A stretch of 7,788 nt of DNA from an uncultured Lysobacteraceae bacterium (GTDB lineage Bacteria > Pseudomonadota > Gammaproteobacteria > Xanthomonadales > Rhodanobacteraceae), in assembly GCA_946480705.1 (NCBI GenBank), contig CAMLLF010000161.1, forward strand, positions 1-7,788. Reading direction: 5' to 3'. The position numbers were made by a program, and so were the translations under genes. Below the pieces are notes generated by a model that saw only the letters and a program-made list of their open reading frames with translations, ran no database searches and was not told the DNA's origin. Below, in pieces: positions 1 to 6,142 of the stretch (positions within the stretch are counted from its first letter, which is position 1; each line of letters starts with the position of its first letter).

Positions 1-75
1 GCCACCATCGGAGGTTTCATCCTGGCCTTCATGGAGGAGCTGGGCGCCGGCTACGCGCCGCTCTCTGCGCTCGAT

Positions 76-2418
76 TCAGCGCTCGGTGGTGCGCTTGCAC
101 GTCTGCTCGATCGCCGCGACTTCCGCGACGAGCTGCCAGCGCTCGACTGCCGACGCCTGTCGCGCCGTCGCGTCCGCGAGGGCTCGCAGCGTCGACGTCG
201 CGGCCGTCGTGTCGCCGGCAAGAATGGCCAGTTCCGCCAGATGAGCCTTTGCGGTCAGCGCATACATCGGCAGCTGCGGCGAACCGCAGGCGTTGGTCGC
301 CGTCCGCGCGTCGGCAATGCGGCCGAGCCTCACCAATACGGAAGCGCGCACGCAGTCGAGTCCGGCAGCAACGGGCGGCAGCCCGCCCGCGTCGCCGAGG
401 CGCAGCGTTTCCTGCGTCGCGCCCAGCGTCGTCAGCGCGGCTTCGTACTCGCCGCGGCGATACTGGAGCTGCGACTCGGCCATGCCGACATTGAACGCCA
501 GGCCGCCCTGCAGCGTCGCGTTCTTCAGGCCGCGAATGCGACGGTCGACCGCATCGAGGTCGCCGCGCCAGGAATCCAGGCCGAGCAGGTTCGCACTGAT
601 CTCCCGCTGCTGATAACGGTCGCCGACCGACAGCGCGACGGCCTCGGCCTGATGGAGACGCTCGCCCGCGCGGCGCGTATCGCCGTTTCGCAGGTGCCAC
701 TGGCCGACGCGGCGCAGCGCATCGATCTCGGCCGAAGCGTTGCCGGCCGCGCGGGCCTCGGCCAGCAATTCGTCGAGCACATCGAGCTTCGCCGCATCGT
801 CCTTCGCGTCGCGGATCCCGCGCATGAGTTTCGCGCGCAGCATGCCGATACGGTCGCCGGCAACCGTGAAGCCGGCGATCGCATCGTCGTACAGCGCGTC
901 CTCGGCCGTGAGGCCGCTCCACGCCATGACGTCGATGAGCAGCAGCGTCGCGCGCGCGCGGTCGAGATCCCATCCGAGCGCCGTCGCCAGCTTGATCGCC
1001 TCGGCCGCGCTCGCGCGCGACCTGGCCAGATCGAGGGTCGCGAATTCGACCTCGGCACGTTCGAGCAGCCAGCACAGCGACAGACCCGGCGTGGTCGGAG
1101 ACGCGCTGGAAATGCGCTCGAGTGCATCGCGGCTGCGACCGCCGCGGCGCAGATTGGTGACTTCATCCAGGCGCAGCCCGAGACGCTTCGCCGGACTGCG
1201 CTGCCACAGCTCGCCGAAGCGCGCCGCCGCGGCGAGATAATCCTGCCGGATCGCGAGCATGCGCGCCTCCTGCAGCGGCCGCATCGACTGCGGCAGGCGC
1301 TGCACCCAGCGCTCGGCGAGATCGAGCTCGGCCTGCGCCGCGTTGGACTGGCCCAGCTCGGCCAGCGCCATTGCCAGATGCAGGCGCGCGAAGCCGAAAT
1401 CGGGCGCCGCTTCCAGCACCTGCCGATAGCGTTGCGCCGCCTCGTGCCAGCGGCCGCGCTGCTCGGCGACGAGCGCCTTCACGAGCACCGGCGCGGTCGC
1501 CGCGTCGAGCACGGCGAGCGACGGCAGTTCCGACACGGGAACCTCGGGCATGAAGCGCCTCACGACGCGGCGGCTGACCTCGTCGATCGTCGCCAGCAGT
1601 TGGTCGGGCGCGCTGCCGACGTCGAAATTCGCGTTGCGTCCGGCCTGGTGCAGGTGTGCCCGGACATGCCATTCGCCGTCGCGTCCGACCGGCATCGCCG
1701 CGCTCAGCAGGACGATGGTGTCGGCGCTTTCGCGCTGCGCACTCGGCGCGGTCAGCGTGATCCGGTCGGTACGCGTTTCGAGCTGCCACTCGATCCAGTT
1801 CTGCAGCAGCTCGGTCGGCCAGCGCATCTCGTCGTTGAGCGACACGTCGGGAACGGCGACGAGGGTCACGCGCGAAGTCGACGGATAGAGCTGGCGCAAA
1901 GCAACCAGCAAGCCGCCCAGCGCAATCAGCAACACGGCGGCGATGGCGATCGCCCGGAATTTCCGTGCCGCGCCGCCGGCCGCCGCGACCGGCGCAACCG
2001 CCGCTTCGCGCACGGACTCGGCCGGCGCGACCGGCGCCGCCGGTTCGAGCCAGACCGGATCATTGGCGGGCACCGGCTCGAGTTCGCCCGGCGGATCGAA
2101 TACGTATCCCTGCTTGGAAACGGTGCGGATCCAGCCCTTGGCGTCGTCGCCGAGTGCCTTGCGCAGCAGCCAGATCGAGGTCGTGATGTTGGCGTCTTCG
2201 ACGACGACGCCGGCCCATACGCGGCGGAAGATTTCATCGCGCGTATGCAGCACGCGCGGTTCGCGCAGAAACAGCAGCAGCAGATCGAAGCAACGCTGGT
2301 TCAGTTCGTTGGTGACGCCTTCACGATGCACGCTGCGATAGCGCAGATCGAATTCCACATCTCCCAAACGCAGACGCTGCGCATTTTCGGGCCAGCAATC
2401 GCCGATCGCTTCTGACAT
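76..2418 (-). CDS. CadC/ToxR-like membrane transcriptional regulator with TPR-like periplasmic domain
   Basis: A one-component regulator of 780 aa that should bind DNA in the cytoplasm and sense through its periplasmic part. Residues about 18-108 form an OmpR/PhoB-type winged helix, with the recognition-helix region NITTSIWLLRKALGDD and the wing ending IRTVSKQGYVF. There is no receiver domain. A Pro/Ala-rich linker (about 112-150) leads to one hydrophobic helix (about 154-175). From about 305 on, helical repeats resemble TPRs; the clearest is EQRGRWHEAAQRYRQVLEAAPD (319-340, split here by family knowledge into helices A and B). The periplasmic part has four cysteines (449, 689, 711, 774). The ATG at 2418 is preferred to an in-frame TTG at 2430 because a purine-rich ribosome site lies between them. 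Well over half of the length is sensor. Its ligand and target genes cannot be told from the sequence, and no obvious target lies beside it. Family assignment is firm; function is inferred. Confidence 0.88.
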   Translation of the reverse strand: MSEAIGDCWPENAQRLRLGDVEFDLRYRSVHREGVTNELNQRCFDLLLLFLREPRVLHTRDEIFRRVWAGVVVEDANITTSIWLLRKALGDDAKGWIRTVSKQGYVFDPPGELEPVPANDPVWLEPAAPVAPAESVREAAVAPVAAAGGAARKFRAIAIAAVLLIALGGLLVALRQLYPSTSRVTLVAVPDVSLNDEMRWPTELLQNWIEWQLETRTDRITLTAPSAQRESADTIVLLSAAMPVGRDGEWHVRAHLHQAGRNANFDVGSAPDQLLATIDEVSRRVVRRFMPEVPVSELPSLAVLDAATAPVLVKALVAEQRGRWHEAAQRYRQVLEAAPDFGFARLHLAMALAELGQSNAAQAELDLAERWVQRLPQSMRPLQEARMLAIRQDYLAAAARFGELWQRSPAKRLGLRLDEVTNLRRGGRSRDALERISSASPTTPGLSLCWLLERAEVEFATLDLARSRASAAEAIKLATALGWDLDRARATLLLIDVMAWSGLTAEDALYDDAIAGFTVAGDRIGMLRAKLMRGIRDAKDDAAKLDVLDELLAEARAAGNASAEIDALRRVGQWHLRNGDTRRAGERLHQAEAVALSVGDRYQQREISANLLGLDSWRGDLDAVDRRIRGLKNATLQGGLAFNVGMAESQLQYRRGEYEAALTTLGATQETLRLGDAGGLPPVAAGLDCVRASVLVRLGRIADARTATNACGSPQLPMYALTAKAHLAELAILAGDTTAATSTLRALADATARQASAVERWQLVAEVAAIEQTCKRTTER

Positions 2419-2420
2419 CG

Positions 2421-2428
2421 TTTCCCCC
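2421..2428 (-). promoter_or_regulatory. Ribosome binding site of the CadC-like gene
   Basis: On the minus strand GGGGGAAA ends two bases before the ATG at 2418. It overlaps the codons that an upstream TTG start at 2430 would use, so it favours the ATG as the true start. Confidence 0.6.
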
Positions 2429-2644
2429 AACCGCTACACACTACGGACGCGTCGCGTAGATCGCTTTCGGTGCGATTCGCGCATCCGTACATTGCAGTAC
2501 GTCAAAAATGCTGCATCGAACTATCAGCACTCGAGTCGGGAGAAACAAGTAAAAAGCCGTGAACCCTGTAAAACTTTCCGCATCTCGAAGACCGTCGATA
2601 CGCCTGGGAATCCGTGACGCGCTACGCATACCCGGCCTTAACTT

Positions 2645-2693
2645 GACCGATTCATTCGCTTTACCGATGTAATTTCACCAATTCGACCGATTC
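2645..2693. repeat. Reiterated ACCGAT boxes, including a 9-bp direct repeat
   Basis: GACCGATTC occurs at 2645-2653 and again at 2685-2693, exactly 40 bp apart. A third ACCGAT core lies between them at 2663-2668. OmpR-type winged helices usually bind short direct repeats, so these could be sites for the adjacent regulator or another factor. They lie about 230-275 bp upstream of the regulator's ATG. The repeats are seen directly; the role is inferred. Confidence 0.4.
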
Positions 2694-2738
2694 GATTGAA
2701 ACACAACCGTAATAATTCGGCGTACGGATAAGGGAAAC

Positions 2739-2809
2739 CGGTGTCTGCGCACATGTCGCTTTTTGCACAGACCGAAAAAGCTGTCGTTTCAACGCGCTGC
2801 TGTAGCGCG
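2739..2809 (-). terminator. Candidate terminator/hairpin cluster downstream of the peptidase gene
   Basis: Reading on the minus strand after the peptidase stop, a perfect 6-bp stem (CGCGCT, 5-base loop, AGCGCG; plus-strand 2793-2809) is followed about 12 bases later by a run of five T's. A second stem, GCTTTTT/AAAAAGC (2758-2764 with 2775-2781, 10-base loop), overlaps a third. The third pairs CGGTCTGTGC with GCGCAGAC plus flanking CCG (2739-2774) and has one G-U pair and one bulge. The T-run does not abut the GC stem, so termination is plausible rather than certain. Confidence 0.4.
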
Positions 2810-2820
2810 GAGGCGGCGGA

Positions 2821-4155
2821 TCACTGCAGGCCGTCGGCAAACAGGCGGTCGGAGGCGCCGGCGAGTTCCGCCAGCACAGCCACGTTCGTCTTGAGGATCG
2901 CCGCGCCCATGGCCTGCGCATTGACGCCCATGTTTGCCGGCGTGTCCGTGCTGCGGTGGTAGTGCGGGTAGTCGGCATAGTCCGAGTCGATCGCGAGCAC
3001 GGTTTCCTTGTACGCATTGAGGTACGGCATGTGGTCCGATCCGAACGGATTCGTGCTCAGCGTGATGTTCAGACCCGGCACATAGGCCGCCGCGGCGGCG
3101 CCGAAACGGTCGAGAAACGGCTGATAGGCCGCATGGCTTTCGTACAGGGCGTCGAGCGCGTCGTCGGCGCTGTAGCCGATCATGTCCATGATCACGACCG
3201 AGCCGACTTTCGCGATGTCGCCGCTGGACTGCAGCGCCTGTACGTGACGCGTGCTGCCGTAGAGTCCCTGTTCTTCGCCGGCATAGCAGATGAACAGCAT
3301 CGAACGCCGTGGCTTGAACGGCAGCAGCGCACGTGCGACCTCGATGACGCCGGCGCAGCCGCTCGCGTTGTCTTCCGCGCCCGGCGTGTTCGTGACGGCG
3401 CTGCCGTTGCTGTTGCGCGAGTCGTAGTGGGCGCCGACGATGATCCATTCGTCCGGCAGCGCCGTGCCCGTCCACACGCCGACGACGTTCTGTCGCGTGA
3501 TGCTTCCGCCGCTCGCCGACGGCATCGCAAAGTCCGGCGTCGTCGCGACAAGTCCGAGTCCCTGGAAACGCCCTTTGATCCAGTCGCGGGCGGCGTTGAG
3601 GCCGGTCGTGCCGTAGCTCGACCGGTCCCAGCCGGCGAGCTGCGTGAGATCGGCGAACCAGCGTGTCGCGTCGACGCGCTCGACGATCGGCTGGATCAGT
3701 GGATCGGGCGCGACGCCTTCCGGCAGGTCGAGCCGGAACTGGCGCGCAAGGACGGCACTGGTTCCGACGCGACGCCAGATCTCGTGGCCGTCGGACGCCG
3801 GCAGCGCGGAACCGCGATCGAGCTGACGCAGCTGCCAGCGGCCGCTCTGCACGAGCAGGCGGCCCGGCGCCGCTTCGCCGGGATCGCAGCCGACCGCGCG
3901 CAGGGCCAGATCGCCGCGGTCGAGCGCATCGAATTCACCGAGCGACGGATGCCTGCCGGCCAGCCTTCCGATCGCGTCGCGCTCGCCGCCGATCACGAGC
4001 CGCGTGCCCATTTCGAGCCACCACTGCACGCCATTGCCCTGCTTCAGCGCGGCGACATCGGCGGCCGTGGCCGCACGGATGTCGACGACGGCGGCGCGTT
4101 CCTGCGGCGCCGCGACCGGCAGCGCGAGCATCAGACCGAGTGCGGGCAGCAGCAT
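2821..4155 (-). CDS. Exported M28-family zinc metallopeptidase (aminopeptidase-like)
   Basis: Probable secreted or periplasmic peptidase of 444 aa, expected to remove N-terminal residues from peptides using two zinc ions. The M28 signature is complete: GAHYDS gives H243 and D245, GAEDNASG gives bridging D262, CYAGEEQGLYGS gives catalytic E294 and ligand E295, VIMDMIGY gives D324, and PHYHRSTDT gives H400. The supporting FGSDHMPY motif is at 371-378. The peptidase domain spans about 165-435; residues about 20-160 form an N-terminal region I do not recognise, perhaps a propeptide. The first 16 residues are a short hydrophobic signal-like segment without the usual positive charge. ATG at 4155 is the only usable start before an upstream in-frame TAG, and GGAG lies 7 bases upstream. 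The gene is divergent from the NTF2-like gene. Substrate specificity cannot be read from the sequence. Confidence 0.92.
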   Translation of the reverse strand: MLLPALGLMLALPVAAPQERAAVVDIRAATAADVAALKQGNGVQWWLEMGTRLVIGGERDAIGRLAGRHPSLGEFDALDRGDLALRAVGCDPGEAAPGRLLVQSGRWQLRQLDRGSALPASDGHEIWRRVGTSAVLARQFRLDLPEGVAPDPLIQPIVERVDATRWFADLTQLAGWDRSSYGTTGLNAARDWIKGRFQGLGLVATTPDFAMPSASGGSITRQNVVGVWTGTALPDEWIIVGAHYDSRNSNGSAVTNTPGAEDNASGCAGVIEVARALLPFKPRRSMLFICYAGEEQGLYGSTRHVQALQSSGDIAKVGSVVIMDMIGYSADDALDALYESHAAYQPFLDRFGAAAAAYVPGLNITLSTNPFGSDHMPYLNAYKETVLAIDSDYADYPHYHRSTDTPANMGVNAQAMGAAILKTNVAVLAELAGASDRLFADGLQ

Positions 4156-4162
4156 GGAACGA

Positions 4163-4166
4163 CTCC
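4163..4166 (-). promoter_or_regulatory. Ribosome binding site of the M28 peptidase gene
   Basis: GGAG on the minus strand, 7 bases before the ATG at 4155. It supports this start despite the weak signal-peptide N-region. Confidence 0.5.
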
Positions 4167-4294
4167 GGGGGCAGGCAACACGTCGAGTCTAGCCGGCCGT
4201 ATCGGCCCGGAGTGCGACCGCACGCGCACGGCTGCGCACTCCCGTCGCCGGGACGGGCGTCGGAGCGACGTTGCAGCGCCGCGCGCGGCGGCAA

Positions 4295-4306
4295 TGACGC
4301 TCGTCA
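4295..4306. promoter_or_regulatory. Perfect TGACG-N2-CGTCA inverted repeat, candidate operator
   Basis: A 12-bp dyad with perfect 5-bp arms and a 2-base centre. It lies about 60 bases upstream of the plus-strand extended -10 and about 140 bases from the peptidase start. Unlike its neighbours, its arms are not pure G/C, so chance is a weaker explanation. No binding factor can be named. Confidence 0.35.
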
Positions 4307-4364
4307 CGGATTTGCCGTATCCGGCGAATTGACGCCGCCGCCGGCGCACCTTGCCGCGCGCAAT

Positions 4365-4373
4365 TGGTATACA
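4365..4373 (+). promoter_or_regulatory. Candidate extended -10 promoter of the NTF2-like gene
   Basis: TGGTATACA matches the extended -10 pattern TGN-TATAAT, with 5 of 6 bases of the hexamer. No -35 is seen at 17 bases, which extended -10 promoters can do without. Transcription would begin near 4380 and give a leader of about 55 bases before the ATG at 4435. Confidence 0.4.
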
Positions 4374-4424
4374 GCCGCACGACCGCAGCCGCCGCGCCGC
4401 GCTGTACCGCTCTTCTGACTTCCT

Positions 4425-4429
4425 GGAAA
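4425..4429 (+). promoter_or_regulatory. Ribosome binding site of the NTF2-like gene
   Basis: GGAAA, 5 bases before the ATG at 4435. It favours this start over an in-frame TTG at 4351, which would add 28 Arg-rich residues in front of the signal peptide and would start upstream of the predicted promoter. Confidence 0.45.
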
Positions 4430-4434
4430 TCCGC

Positions 4435-5352
4435 ATGCTGCTGAAACTGTTCTCCACGATGGCCGCCACGGTCCTGCTCTGCTCGGCCGCGCAGGCCGCG
4501 ACACCCGCGGAACCGGCCGATGCTCAGGCCGCCGTCGACGCCCTGCTCGATGCCGACCGCGCGTTCGCCGCGGCCAGCGCCAAGACCGACCCCGTCAGCG
4601 GCCTCGGCGCGATGTTCGCCGACGACGTCGTCATGCCCGTACCCGGCCATCGCTTCGCGCGCGGCGTCGCCGAGGCCCGCGACTACCTGCGCAGCACGCC
4701 GGACTATCAGAAATCGCGCATCGACTGGACGCCGCAGCGCGGCGGCGTGTCCGGCGACGGCCAGCACGGATTCACTTTCGGCTACATGCGGCTCCACAAG
4801 CCCGACAACAGCGTGCAGCCGCTGAAATACCTCGCCTACTGGGTACGCCGCGACGGCCAGTGGCGCGTCGTCGTCTACAAGCGCAGCGGCGCGAAGACCG
4901 CGCCGGCTTCGACGGCGCCGATGCCGCCGGCGCTTCCGGCGCGGTTCGCGCGCGCGGCAGCCGACGCGACGCGCACGCAGGAATACGCACGCAGCCTCGA
5001 CCAGGCCGAGCGCGCGTTTTCCGACGAGGCGCAGAAGATCGGCCTCGGCCCCGCATTCGCGAAATACGGCAGCAGCGATGCGATCAATCTCGGCGGCCCG
5101 GACAATGCCGAGGTCGTGCTGGGCGCCGACAACATCGCGGACGTCGTTGCCGCCGGCAGCCCGCCCGATTCAAGTCCGGTCACCTGGGCACCCGACGAAG
5201 TCATCGTCGCCGGCAGCGGCGATCTCGGCATCACGATCGGCTTCCTGCAGCCGAATGCCGCAGGCCCGGACGGCAGCCGCAAGCCGATTCCGTTCTTCAC
5301 GATCTGGCGCCGCCCGGATACGTCCTCGCCGTGGCGCTACGTCGCAGAGTGA
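4435..5352 (+). CDS. Exported protein with two tandem SnoaL/DUF4440-like (NTF2-fold) domains
   Basis: A 305-aa protein of unknown role. It has a clear Sec signal peptide: MLLK, a hydrophobic core, and AQA with likely cleavage after residue 21. The cysteine at 16 does not sit in a lipobox. Two NTF2-like units follow. Unit 1 is about 31-150 and unit 2 about 185-305, joined by an Ala/Pro-rich linker. They match in order: LLDADRAFA with LDQAERAFS, GLGAMFADDVVM with GLGPAFAKYGSSDAI, DWTPQRGGVSGDG with TWAPDEVIVAGSGD, FTFGYMRL with ITIGFLQP, and YWVRRDGQWRVV with IWRRPDTSSPWRYV. Single-domain family members are usually about 130-160 aa, so this is an internal duplication. The fold forms a pocket found in both enzymes and binding proteins; no catalytic residues can be assigned. 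The domain call is by pattern recognition; the function is unknown. Confidence 0.85.
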   Translation: MLLKLFSTMAATVLLCSAAQAATPAEPADAQAAVDALLDADRAFAAASAKTDPVSGLGAMFADDVVMPVPGHRFARGVAEARDYLRSTPDYQKSRIDWTPQRGGVSGDGQHGFTFGYMRLHKPDNSVQPLKYLAYWVRRDGQWRVVVYKRSGAKTAPASTAPMPPALPARFARAAADATRTQEYARSLDQAERAFSDEAQKIGLGPAFAKYGSSDAINLGGPDNAEVVLGADNIADVVAAGSPPDSSPVTWAPDEVIVAGSGDLGITIGFLQPNAAGPDGSRKPIPFFTIWRRPDTSSPWRYVAE

Positions 5353-5379
5353 GGCGGCGGCGCACGCGCCGGGAAACGT

Positions 5380-5460
5380 GGAAGAGCGCGTGACGAGGAG
5401 CGAGAAACGAGTGGGAAGCGGGCCTCGCACCACTCTTTTCTCACGCCCGTGCACTCTTCC
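5380..5460. repeat. 81-bp imperfect inverted repeat between convergent genes (possible bidirectional terminator or dispersed palindromic repeat)
   Basis: The outer arms are GGAAGAG (5380-5386) and CTCTTCC (5454-5460), a perfect match. The inner arms are GAGAAACGAGTGG (5402-5414) and CCACTCTTTTCTC (5430-5442), pairing at 12 of 13 positions around a 15-base loop. GCGTGA (5388-5393) can also pair with TCACGC (5441-5446) as an alternative fold. It starts 28 bases after the NTF2-like stop and lies about 43 bases beyond the response-regulator stop, so it could end transcription from both sides. Its purine-rich GAG/GAAACGAG composition differs from the surrounding coding DNA and looks like a dispersed intergenic repeat, which is inference. 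Confidence 0.6.
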
Positions 5461-5474
5461 CTGATTCGAACCGC

Positions 5475-5486
5475 CGCCGCGCGGCG
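5475..5486. repeat. 12-bp GC palindrome downstream of the response regulator gene
   Basis: CGCCGCGCGGCG is a perfect palindrome 17 bases after the response-regulator stop codon. It could form a short stem in the transcript, but no T-run follows, so on its own it is not a standard terminator. Chance is possible in DNA of this composition. Confidence 0.3.
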
Positions 5487-5503
5487 ACCGTCTCCGAGTC
5501 ACG

Positions 5504-6142
5504 TCACGGCCGCACGAGCCCCTTGCGCACCGCGATCATCGCGGCCTGGGTGCGATCGTTGATGCCCATCTTCTGCAGGATCTGGCTCACGTAGCCCTTG
5601 ACCGTGCCTTCGGTCAGCGACAGTTCGCGCGCGATCGCCTTGTTGCTTAGCCCCTGCGCGATGAGCCGCAGCACCGACAGTTCGCGCGCGGTCAGCGCGA
5701 CGCCGTCGTCGCCCGGCGCGCGCAGGCGCGCGACGAGCTGCCGCTGCACGGTCGAATGGAGCCACGGCACGCCGGCGGCGACCTGGCGCACCGCGGCGAC
5801 GAGGTCGCTGCTCAACGCATCCTTCAGCAGATAGCCGGTCGCGCCGGCCGCGAGCACGTCGCGCACGAGACTGTCTTCGGCAAAGCTCGTGAACACGAGG
5901 ATTTCGAGCGCCGGCCAGGCCGCGCGCAAGCCGCGGATGTTCTGTACCGGGTCGCTGTCGGGCATTTTCAGGTCGAGCACCGCGACGCGCGGGCGCAGCG
6001 CGGCGACCGCCGCGATCGCATCGCGCGCGTTCGCGAAATCGGCGACGACGTCGAGATCGCCTTCTTCCTCGAGCACTGCGCGCAGTCCTTCGCGCACGAC
6101 CGAATGATCGTCGACGAGGATGACCGGAATGCGCGCGCTCAC
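5504..6142 (-). CDS. NarL/FixJ-type response regulator (receiver plus LuxR HTH)
   Basis: A 212-aa transcription factor, standard length for the family. Receiver domain, residues about 5-122: acidic pair D11/D12 in VDDHSVVREG, phosphoacceptor D57 in AVLDLKMPD, switch residue T85 in VFTSF, and K107 in YLLKD. The LuxR-type HTH, about 147-210, contains LTARELSVLRLIAQGLSNKA followed by TEGTVKGYVSQIL. The start is GTG at 6142, whose last two bases are shared with the TGA that ends the kinase gene (GTGA). There is no separate ribosome site, so translation is probably coupled to the kinase. Open frame continues upstream to 6328, but that part is an Arg-rich shadow of the kinase gene. It should be phosphorylated by that kinase and then bind DNA; the targets are unknown. 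Confidence 0.94.
   Translation of the reverse strand: MSARIPVILVDDHSVVREGLRAVLEEEGDLDVVADFANARDAIAAVAALRPRVAVLDLKMPDSDPVQNIRGLRAAWPALEILVFTSFAEDSLVRDVLAAGATGYLLKDALSSDLVAAVRQVAAGVPWLHSTVQRQLVARLRAPGDDGVALTARELSVLRLIAQGLSNKAIARELSLTEGTVKGYVSQILQKMGINDRTQAAMIAVRKGLVRP

Larger units (their letters stand above)
2419..2820. other. Intergenic region, AT-rich relative to its neighbours, no gene seen
   Basis: About 400 bases separate the regulator's start from the end of the peptidase gene; both genes are on the minus strand. Short open frames here (for example minus 2441-2629) lack a ribosome site and show no recognisable protein. The part nearest 2419 must hold the regulator's promoter. A weak minus-strand candidate pairs TTGTTT (2548-2543) with GATAGT (2525-2520), spaced 17 bases; another TTGACG (2505-2500) lacks a good -10. 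The middle holds three ACCGAT boxes (2646-2691), and the end by the peptidase holds overlapping hairpins (2739-2809). The base composition differs clearly from the flanking genes, as expected of a long untranslated control region. Confidence 0.6.
4156..4434. promoter_or_regulatory. Divergent control region between the peptidase and NTF2-like genes
   Basis: This 279-base gap must drive transcription in both directions. It is dense in inverted repeats: GGCCG-tat-CGGCC (4195-4207), CCCGTC-N5-GACGGG (4241-4257), the 14-bp palindrome CGCCGCGCGCGGCG (4277-4290), TGACG-N2-CGTCA (4295-4306), and GCCG-tatc-CGGC (4314-4325). For the peptidase the only -10-like hexamer I see is TAGACT (minus strand, 4191-4186), without a convincing -35. 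Some of these palindromes may be chance in such GC-rich DNA. Confidence 0.5.

Noticed and set aside
1..75. Possible end or start of another gene at the left edge (plus-strand reading ATIGGFILAFMEEL; minus-strand ATG at 32)
   Set aside because: The plus-strand frame has no stop until 2415, so it cannot be a gene tail. The minus-strand ATG has no ribosome site, and only ten codons are in view. It is too short to call.
31..2415. A 794-codon open frame on the plus strand covering the whole CadC-like gene
   Set aside because: It lies in codon-for-codon register with the minus-strand gene. In that register its stops would be TTA, CTA or TCA codons of the real gene, which GC-rich genes avoid. Its product is Arg-rich with no recognisable domain, while the minus strand encodes clear ones.
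2477..2505. TTGACG on the minus strand as the -35 of the CadC-like promoter
   Set aside because: The hexamers at 16-17 bases spacing are GC-rich (GCGCGA, TGCGCG) and do not resemble a -10.
2661..3017. A 118-codon minus-strand open frame spanning the end of the peptidase gene and the gap
   Set aside because: Its first half is an out-of-frame shadow of the peptidase, rich in Arg/Thr/Ser, and there is no ribosome site or recognisable domain.
4277..4290. The 14-bp palindrome CGCCGCGCGCGGCG as a strong operator
   Set aside because: It is built only of G and C in very GC-rich DNA, where such palindromes arise easily by chance. It is mentioned in the region entry but not given separate weight.
2956..4332. 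A 458-codon plus-strand open frame opposite the M28 peptidase
   Set aside because: It has the same in-register antisense artefact, and the peptidase motifs on the other strand are unmistakable.
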